From assembly GCA_031275395.1 (NCBI GenBank), contig JAISOU010000027.1, positions 1-29,030 of the forward strand: a stretch of 29,030 nucleotides of DNA, written 5' to 3'. This stretch comes from Helicobacteraceae bacterium (lineage in GTDB: Bacteria > Campylobacterota > Campylobacteria > Campylobacterales > SZUA-545). The first letter of the stretch is position 1, and each line of letters starts with the position of its first letter. The notes under the pieces are model-generated. The model was not told the DNA's origin. It worked only from the letters and a program-made list of their open reading frames with translations, and did not search any database. A program made the position numbers and the translations under genes. Shown in pieces: positions 24,031 through 29,030 of the stretch.

Positions 24031-24879
24031 CTACAACGATATTTTGACGACGTTTTTATTTAGCCCAAGCTCTTCTTGCGTTAATCCAAGCGCGATTCCG
24101 ATTAACTGCGTTAGATGAAGCGCGGGCGCTTTTATTGGGCGGCAGACTGCGCGTTCGGCGTTTTTACGCTCCGCGTCGAAACTAAGTTGGCATAGCGGAC
24201 AAGGCGTTACGATCCACTCCGCGCCGCGATCGCTCGCCTCGCTTAAAGCCTCGCCGCTAAGTTTATAGGTTGTTTCGCTCGCTTGCATTTCAGTATGAAA
24301 ACCGCAACAACCGCTTTTTAACGAATAGTCGATCGCCTCGCCGCCAAGCGCGGTTATTAAATCGTCCAAAACCGTAGGGCGAAACGGATCTTCATTGCTT
24401 GAAAGCCCCGACGGACGAATATTGTGGCAACCGTAAAACGGCGCGATCTTTTTATCGTTAAGAGGTTCTACGATCGGTAGATTTTCAAAGCCGTAATCGT
24501 CGCGTAGCGCATATAAAAAATGACGAACATTTGTTTTACCGCTATAATTTAGTCCGACCTGATTTAATTTTTCATTAACTCTCGCTAATAAATTACGATC
24601 GTTTTTAAGCCTAGAAGCCGCTAGAGAGAGGACTAATTGACAAGTGTTGCAAACGGTAATTAGATCTAGCCCTAATCTTTCGGCGTAAGCAAGATTTCTA
24701 GCGTTAAGAACAAGCGATAAAAAATCGTCGTAATCCTGCAAATGAGTCGCGCCGCAACAGCTCGCCTCTTTTAACTCTACCAATTCGATCGCCAGCTTTT
24801 TAGCAACCGCTTCTAGCGAAGTTTTCACCTCCGGCGTAGCGCCGTAAGGAACGCAACCCATAAATAAAGCGTATTTCAT
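24031..24879 (-). CDS. sdhE: SdhE/MfrE subunit (CCG-domain, HdrB-like) of non-classical succinate dehydrogenase/fumarate reductase
   Basis: The product is 282 residues with two CCG domains: domain 1 CCGATH (Cys41/42) with VCNTC (Cys77/80) and an early MGC; domain 2 YGCHN, GCCGFHTE and TPCPLCQ. These are the cluster ligands of HdrB-type subunits, which replace the membrane cytochrome in type E succinate dehydrogenases and in methylmenaquinol:fumarate reductase. It would attach the enzyme to the membrane and exchange electrons with menaquinone. The start overlaps the sdhB stop by 4 bases (ATGA). Last gene of the minus-strand unit. Confidence 0.92.
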   Translation of the reverse strand: MKYALFMGCVPYGATPEVKTSLEAVAKKLAIELVELKEASCCGATHLQDYDDFLSLVLNARNLAYAERLGLDLITVCNTCQLVLSLAASRLKNDRNLLARVNEKLNQVGLNYSGKTNVRHFLYALRDDYGFENLPIVEPLNDKKIAPFYGCHNIRPSGLSSNEDPFRPTVLDDLITALGGEAIDYSLKSGCCGFHTEMQASETTYKLSGEALSEASDRGAEWIVTPCPLCQLSFDAERKNAERAVCRPIKAPALHLTQLIGIALGLTQEELGLNKNVVKISL

Positions 24880-25901
24880 TGATCGTCCTTACGCGATCGA
24901 GAAGCTATGTCGATTAGTTTTTTTACCTCGTCGCGTTTTTCGATCTTAGGCGTAGTAAAGGGCAATTTTCCGCGCCTAAACATCACAAACGCTTCGCGTA
25001 TACGCATGAGCGCCCCGAACGTCCCCAAACTTGCGCGAACGTTGGCGGCTTCGTCTAAACGACCGCGTTTTGCGATCGAGGTTAAAAACGCCTTTGCGTG
25101 GCGCGAAGCGATTGAATCTTTGGCTACGCCCGCGCTAAAGCCTTTTTCGCGTAGTTCTATAATTTTATCGATCGGGCTAACCTCTTTTGGACAAACTTCG
25201 TAACATTGGTAGCATTTCGCGCAATCCCAAACGCCTGTCTTTTGACTATCTACAAAACGCAAACGATCGTTTATTTTTTGATCGCGAACGTCGGCTACAA
25301 ATCGATAAGATTTTGCAAGCGCGGCAGGTCCTAAAAACTCTTTATTTTTTGCGACCGCAGGACAACTATAAAAACATATCCCGCACTCTACGCAAGCGTC
25401 CGCGCCGTTTAAGCGATCGGCTACTTTTGGCTCTATGAGATTCTCTTTTTTAGGCGCGTCCTCTATAGGTGCTTCAAGCCAAGGCGAAACGGCGCGATAG
25501 TTATCCCAAAAGCGCGTTTTATCTACGATTAAATCTTTAATCGCCAACGATTTGTCTAAAGGGTCGATCATTAAAACGTCGCCGTAGCGATCGGCAAGCT
25601 CGAAAAGATTGGCTTTGCAGGCTAAAACCGCTTGATTTTGCGCCTTTAGCGCGCAACTGCCGCAAATGCCGTGCCTACAGCTTTTGCGATATGATAAACT
25701 CGGATCGATTTCGGCTTTAATTCTATTAAGCGCGTCTAGCAAAACTTCGCTTTTTTTAACCGTTAATTCATAGCGTTTGTATGTAGGCAAAATATCGTAT
25801 TGGGCGTTAAAACGAAATATATCGAAAGCAATAACGCGAGAACTATTTTTTTCGCTTTTTTCTTTTATGCGCGGCGCGGCGTTTATATATATTTTACTCA
25901 T
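24876..25901 (-). CDS. sdhB: Succinate dehydrogenase/fumarate reductase iron-sulfur subunit
   Basis: The product is 341 residues. An N-terminal plant-type ferredoxin domain holds CRHGICGSC plus a later Cys ([2Fe-2S], Cys75/80/83/95). The C-terminal domain has CVECGICFYSCP (Cys170/173/176/180) and CAKCYQCYEVCP (Cys227/230/233/237) for the other clusters. It is longer than classical SdhB (about 240), with a C-terminal extension as in MfrB. It links the flavin subunit to SdhE. The ATG follows the sdhA TAG without a gap. The IFRFNA segment at residues 28-33 recurs at the start of the unusual protein encoded at 27652-28665. Confidence 0.94.
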   Translation of the reverse strand: MSKIYINAAPRIKEKSEKNSSRVIAFDIFRFNAQYDILPTYKRYELTVKKSEVLLDALNRIKAEIDPSLSYRKSCRHGICGSCALKAQNQAVLACKANLFELADRYGDVLMIDPLDKSLAIKDLIVDKTRFWDNYRAVSPWLEAPIEDAPKKENLIEPKVADRLNGADACVECGICFYSCPAVAKNKEFLGPAALAKSYRFVADVRDQKINDRLRFVDSQKTGVWDCAKCYQCYEVCPKEVSPIDKIIELREKGFSAGVAKDSIASRHAKAFLTSIAKRGRLDEAANVRASLGTFGALMRIREAFVMFRRGKLPFTTPKIEKRDEVKKLIDIASRSRKDDQ

Positions 25902-27611
25902 CTAATACTTTCTTTCTTGCGGTTTATAATCGCCAATCGTTACGGGCGAATATTCAAGCCGCGTTTCGCCGCGATCGCAAAGATAGCCAAACGTGTGGCG
26001 CAAAAATCCGTCGTCGTTTCTTTGCGTAAAATCCGTCCGATAATGCCCTCCCCGCGACTCTTTACGCGAAAGTGCGCCGGCGACTATAACGGCGCTATAA
26101 TCCAGCATATGTCCAAGCTCCAAAGCCTCTTGTAATTCCGTATTAAAAATCGCGGATTTATCGCTTAGGCGAACGCGCGAAAACCGACGGCGCAGATCGT
26201 TAATAAGCTCCGCCTGTTTTTCTAAGGAATCGCGATCGCGAAAAACGCCCGCGTTTTTTGTCATACTGTTTTGCAATTCGGCGCGAAGGCTTGCCACGCT
26301 TTGTTCGCCGTTTGATCGCAACAATTTTTGCGTTTCTTTTAACAGCGTATCCGCGTCGGATTCTTCCGCGCGTATTAACTCTAATTTTGGCGCGTCGCTT
26401 ACGATCGTTTCGCCCGCGATTTTGCCAAAAACCGCCGCTTCTAACAAACTATTCGCGCCCAAACGATTCGCCCCGTGAACGCTAACGCAGGCGCACTCTC
26501 CCGCCGCGTAAAGCCCGCTTGCGATTTCGCCTATCGACGCTTTAACTCTGCAAAAATTATCGGTGGGAATACCGCCCATACTGTAATGAGCCGTAGCGCG
26601 AATAGGAATACGATCTACGCTCATATCAAGACCTAAAAAACTCTTCGCCAGATCGAAAAGCTCCGGCAGCTTATTCAAAATAATCTCTTTACCCAAATGG
26701 GTCAGATCGAGCCAAATAAAATCTTTGTCTTCTCCCGCTCCGCGCCCTTCGTTAATCTCGCGTTCAATCGCCCTGCTAACCACGTCGCGCGGCGCAAGCT
26801 CCAATTTTTCGGGCGCGTATTTTTCCATAAACCGCTCGTTTAACGCGTTGTAAAGCTTGCCGCCCTCGCCTCTTGCCGCCTCGCTGATAAGTATTCCGCT
26901 ACCCGCCAAACCGCTCGGGTGAAATTGGACAAACTCCATATCCTCAAGCGGCAAACCCTTTCGCAAAAAGAGCGACAATCCGTCGCCGGTATTGGCGTGA
27001 GCGTTGGAGTTGATAGCGTAGCACCGCGCATAGCCGCCCGTGGCAAAAAGCGTCGCTTTGGCGTTAAAAATCGCGATCTCGCTCGTGGCTAGTTTCATCG
27101 CCGCTACGCCGTAGGCTTTGCGTTTAAGCGGATCGTAGAGCAGATCGCCCGCAAACCACTCCTCGACAAACTCCACGCCTAGCCTGTCGGCTTGCTCGTA
27201 GATCGTCTGCAAACAGGTTAAACCCGTGCGATCTTTGGCGTAACAGGCTCTCGGTTCGCTCTGCCCGCCAAAGGCTCTTTGCGCTATCGATCCGTCCTCG
27301 TTACGCGAAAAAACCGCGCCCATACGCTCCAATCGCCTGATCGTTTCGGGCGCTTTTTCGCATAGCGTTTCGATCGCGTCTTGATCGCCCAGATAATCGC
27401 CGCCTTTGATCGTGTCAAACTCGTGCGCTTTGGTATTCGCTTCGCTTAGCGCCGCGTTTATGCCGCCTTGCGCCGCGCCGCTATGACTACGAAGCGGGTG
27501 AAGTTTTGTGATCACGCACGTTTTTAATCCCGCTTTTTTAATCTCGATCGCCGCGCTCAAACCCGCTAATCCCGCTCCGATAATTACGACGTCGTATGTA
27601 TAGATATTCAT
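25902..27611 (-). CDS. sdhA: Succinate dehydrogenase/fumarate reductase flavoprotein subunit
   Basis: The product is 569 residues. N-terminal FAD dinucleotide motif [14 protein letters not shown]; covalent-FAD histidine in [10 protein letters not shown] (His43); active-site segments [34 protein letters not shown] and [13 protein letters not shown]. Interconverts succinate and fumarate. There is no twin-arginine signal: the protein starts [14 protein letters not shown], so it should be cytoplasmic, unlike periplasmic MfrA of Wolinella or Campylobacter. I therefore name it sdhA rather than mfrA. It follows the unusual SdhB/SdhE-like gene by 40 bases and is first of sdhABE. Confidence 0.94.
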   Translation of the reverse strand: MNIYTYDVVIIGAGLAGLSAAIEIKKAGLKTCVITKLHPLRSHSGAAQGGINAALSEANTKAHEFDTIKGGDYLGDQDAIETLCEKAPETIRRLERMGAVFSRNEDGSIAQRAFGGQSEPRACYAKDRTGLTCLQTIYEQADRLGVEFVEEWFAGDLLYDPLKRKAYGVAAMKLATSEIAIFNAKATLFATGGYARCYAINSNAHANTGDGLSLFLRKGLPLEDMEFVQFHPSGLAGSGILISEAARGEGGKLYNALNERFMEKYAPEKLELAPRDVVSRAIEREINEGRGAGEDKDFIWLDLTHLGKEIILNKLPELFDLAKSFLGLDMSVDRIPIRATAHYSMGGIPTDNFCRVKASIGEIASGLYAAGECACVSVHGANRLGANSLLEAAVFGKIAGETIVSDAPKLELIRAEESDADTLLKETQKLLRSNGEQSVASLRAELQNSMTKNAGVFRDRDSLEKQAELINDLRRRFSRVRLSDKSAIFNTELQEALELGHMLDYSAVIVAGALSRKESRGGHYRTDFTQRNDDGFLRHTFGYLCDRGETRLEYSPVTIGDYKPQERKY

Positions 27612-27651
27612 ATTTTCAACCTAGCAAATATGAACTTCGCGCAAGTTTGAT

Positions 27652-28665
27652 TCATTCGATCGCGGCGATTTCAATATGAATCGGATAGCCCCCGACGCGC
27701 TCGATCGATTTGATATTTTTCGTCAAGAAACTTTGCGTTTCGCTAGAGGCGCAAAGAAGCGTATCCGCGCCTAAATCCTGCGCTTCTAAAATCAGATCGT
27801 TCGCCGCCTTAAACGCGATCTGCGGCGCTAGATCGGCTACGCCCGCGCCGCTAAAACGCGAAGGGTTTGCAAGGCGCAAAATATCCGCGCCATTTTGCCG
27901 CAAAACCGCCTCGTATTCGTCGATCTTCGGCAAAACGCCAAACGCGCCGCAATCGGTCGCAATCGCCGTTTTTTTGCCCGTTAGCTTCGGCGTTTTGTCG
28001 TAATCGATCGCGGCGTATTTCGCGCTTTTCGCGTTTTTTGGCGCGTAGCCGCCTGAAATAGATAGCTCTTGAAGCCCTTCGATTGCCATAGCGATATGCG
28101 CCGCGCCTTCTAGCAATACGCCGTTTAACCCCGCAAAACAAAAAATCCCGTCTTCAGCGCGGCTGATCCGTCTTAAAATCGCGTCGGCGTTTAGCGGATT
28201 TTTGCTAATAAGGCGATCGGCTAACATAAATAGCGCTTCGCCCAAGTAGTCGGCGTTTAGCGATCGCATAGGGGAAACGGCGTAGGGAATATAAAATTCG
28301 TAGTAATAGTCGCGATCGCCCTTGTCGCAAAACTCCTCTAAAACGCCAAGTTTTTCCTCAAAATCGTTTCGATCGCAGTAGAGATCCCAAGCGGCGCGTT
28401 CCAAAGCGAGCGGCGCAATCTCTATAGCGTCCCCTCTTTTTTTGACGAACGAGCTTAAAGGCGCGGTTATTTTCGCGCCTACGCCGTTTGCTTTTACGCC
28501 TTCGATTTTCTCCAAAGGCATAGAGCAGAGCGGCTCGCTTTGCTTGTAAGCGTAAAGCAGATCGAGCAGAGTAGATTCTCCGTTAGCTTGGTAGATAAAC
28601 GGGTGATAAACGCCCAAATAGTCGTGTTTCGCGTTAAAACGAAAGATTCGCGCCTCAATCTTCAT
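27652..28665 (-). CDS. Cluster-less SdhB-like/degenerate CCG-domain fusion protein upstream of sdhA
   Basis: The product is 337 residues. Residues 1-60 resemble the SdhB ferredoxin domain (IFRFNAKHDYLGVY here, IFRFNAQYDILPTY in SdhB), but the four cluster cysteines are missing. Residues about 228-337 align with the first CCG domain of SdhE: DCGAFG against GCVPYG, SGAGVADL against CCGATHL, and DLGADTLLCASSETQ against RLGLDLITVCNTCQ, so most ligand cysteines are lost. The middle is unrecognised. It may match a Campylobacterota conserved family (DUF5644-like, from memory). Position first in the sdhABE unit suggests an assembly, docking or regulatory factor rather than an electron carrier. ATG with a weak RBS (AAGGG). 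Confidence 0.8.
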   Translation of the reverse strand: MKIEARIFRFNAKHDYLGVYHPFIYQANGESTLLDLLYAYKQSEPLCSMPLEKIEGVKANGVGAKITAPLSSFVKKRGDAIEIAPLALERAAWDLYCDRNDFEEKLGVLEEFCDKGDRDYYYEFYIPYAVSPMRSLNADYLGEALFMLADRLISKNPLNADAILRRISRAEDGIFCFAGLNGVLLEGAAHIAMAIEGLQELSISGGYAPKNAKSAKYAAIDYDKTPKLTGKKTAIATDCGAFGVLPKIDEYEAVLRQNGADILRLANPSRFSGAGVADLAPQIAFKAANDLILEAQDLGADTLLCASSETQSFLTKNIKSIERVGGYPIHIEIAAIE

Positions 28666-29020
28666 ACGCCGCCCTTGTAAGTTTTTTAACGCATTATATC
28701 TATAAATAATGAAACGCTCGCGTCTAAATCCGTCTTTAACGCGGCAAATCCGCCGCTTGCCGTCATTCTCGCCTTTCTTCGCGCTTTGCGGCGCTCCGCT
28801 TCTCGGCGGGCGCTTCGCGGAACGACCAAGCGACGAGAAGCGACGAGAAGGGACAAGAGAATAACTGAATACGGCTGGTTTGCTATGTCGTAAAGATCGT
28901 CGCGGCTTTACGGATTGATATTTATGCTCACTATTATTATTTAAGGTTTGTTCTGCTATGGTTTCACAACGATTATGATAGCGTTTATTGTAATCGTATA
29001 TTTTAGTAAAGGAGCGCCCA
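28666..29020. other. Divergent intergenic region with inverted and tandem repeats
   Basis: No gene is seen. Contents: the sdh-unit promoter (28693); a 9-bp inverted repeat CGCTTCTCG (28797-28805) with CGAGAAGCG (28834-28842); a tandem ten-mer CGACGAGAAG twice (28831-28850), followed by a weaker third copy; and an AT-rich stretch with TATATT (28997-29002), a plausible -10 for the gene starting at 29021. Confidence 0.55.
28693..28698 (-). promoter_or_regulatory. -10 box (TATAAT) for the minus-strand sdh unit
   Basis: On the minus strand TATAGATATAAT lies 28 bases before the ATG at 28665. A clear -35 is not seen and the region upstream is T-rich. It would drive the four-gene unit 28665 to 24031. 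Confidence 0.5.
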
Positions 29021-29030
29021 ATGCGCGACA
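29021..29030 (+). CDS. Start of a gene cut by the window edge
   Basis: ATGCGCGACA preceded by AAAGGAG at the right spacing and by an AT-rich promoter-like stretch. Only Met-Arg-Asp can be read, so no function can be given. Confidence 0.45.

Overview
The window looks like a chromosomal segment of an uncultured member of the Campylobacterota (Epsilonproteobacteria), moderate in GC. Three things support this. A plasminogen-binding-protein (Pgb) family gene sits directly before glcD, the order I recall from Helicobacter pylori. There is a non-classical succinate dehydrogenase/fumarate reductase (sdhA-sdhB-sdhE with a CCG-domain third subunit). Homopolymeric G tracts interrupt outer-membrane protein genes, as in phase-variable loci of this phylum. 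The octamer GCGATCGC is strikingly frequent outside the surface-protein genes.

Layout. (1) 1-5 kb: the 3' part of a very large surface-type protein: a YfaP/DUF2135-like segment, a poly-Gly hinge, a dockerin-like Ca loop, about nine cadherin-like repeats and a seven-repeat LVIVD beta-propeller. (2) 5-6.6 kb: a scarred accessory zone with a TraB/GumN C-terminal remnant, two small membrane-protein genes, a possible gatA start remnant, a decayed second copy of the big surface gene, and a duplicated hairpin block. (3) 6.6-10.3 kb, minus strand: a TonB-dependent receptor followed by a PepSY-TM protein, behind a perfect 11-bp Fur-like palindrome. The receptor is split by a 12-G tract. (4) 10.7-18.25 kb, plus strand: a complete membrane-anchored, Tat-exported [FeFe]-hydrogenase operon, hydA-hydB-cytochrome b-hydG-hydE-hydF-aspA. 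A 73-bp direct repeat lies on each side. (5) 18.4-20.9 kb, minus strand: a second, paralogous TonB-dependent receptor, split by a 14-G tract at the equivalent position. (6) 21.2-24.0 kb, plus strand: a secreted hypothetical, a Pgb-family protein, glcD and a small membrane protein. (7) 24.0-28.7 kb, minus strand: sdhA-sdhB-sdhE, preceded by a gene that looks like a fusion of a cluster-less SdhB-type ferredoxin domain with a degenerate SdhE CCG domain. (8) The start of one more gene at the right edge.

How the genes fit together. The periplasmic hydrogenase would feed H2 electrons through its cytochrome b into the quinone pool; glycolate oxidation and the SdhABE complex are further electron-transfer modules. 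HydG, HydE and HydF build the H-cluster. AspA could supply ammonia, fumarate or both to the same cell; fumarate would be an electron acceptor for SdhABE working in reverse. The two receptors and the PepSY protein look like an iron or metal-chelate uptake module, switched by G-tract slippage and probably iron-regulated. Both receptors read as OFF in this assembly: the first needs 10 or 13 G, the second 13 or 16 G.
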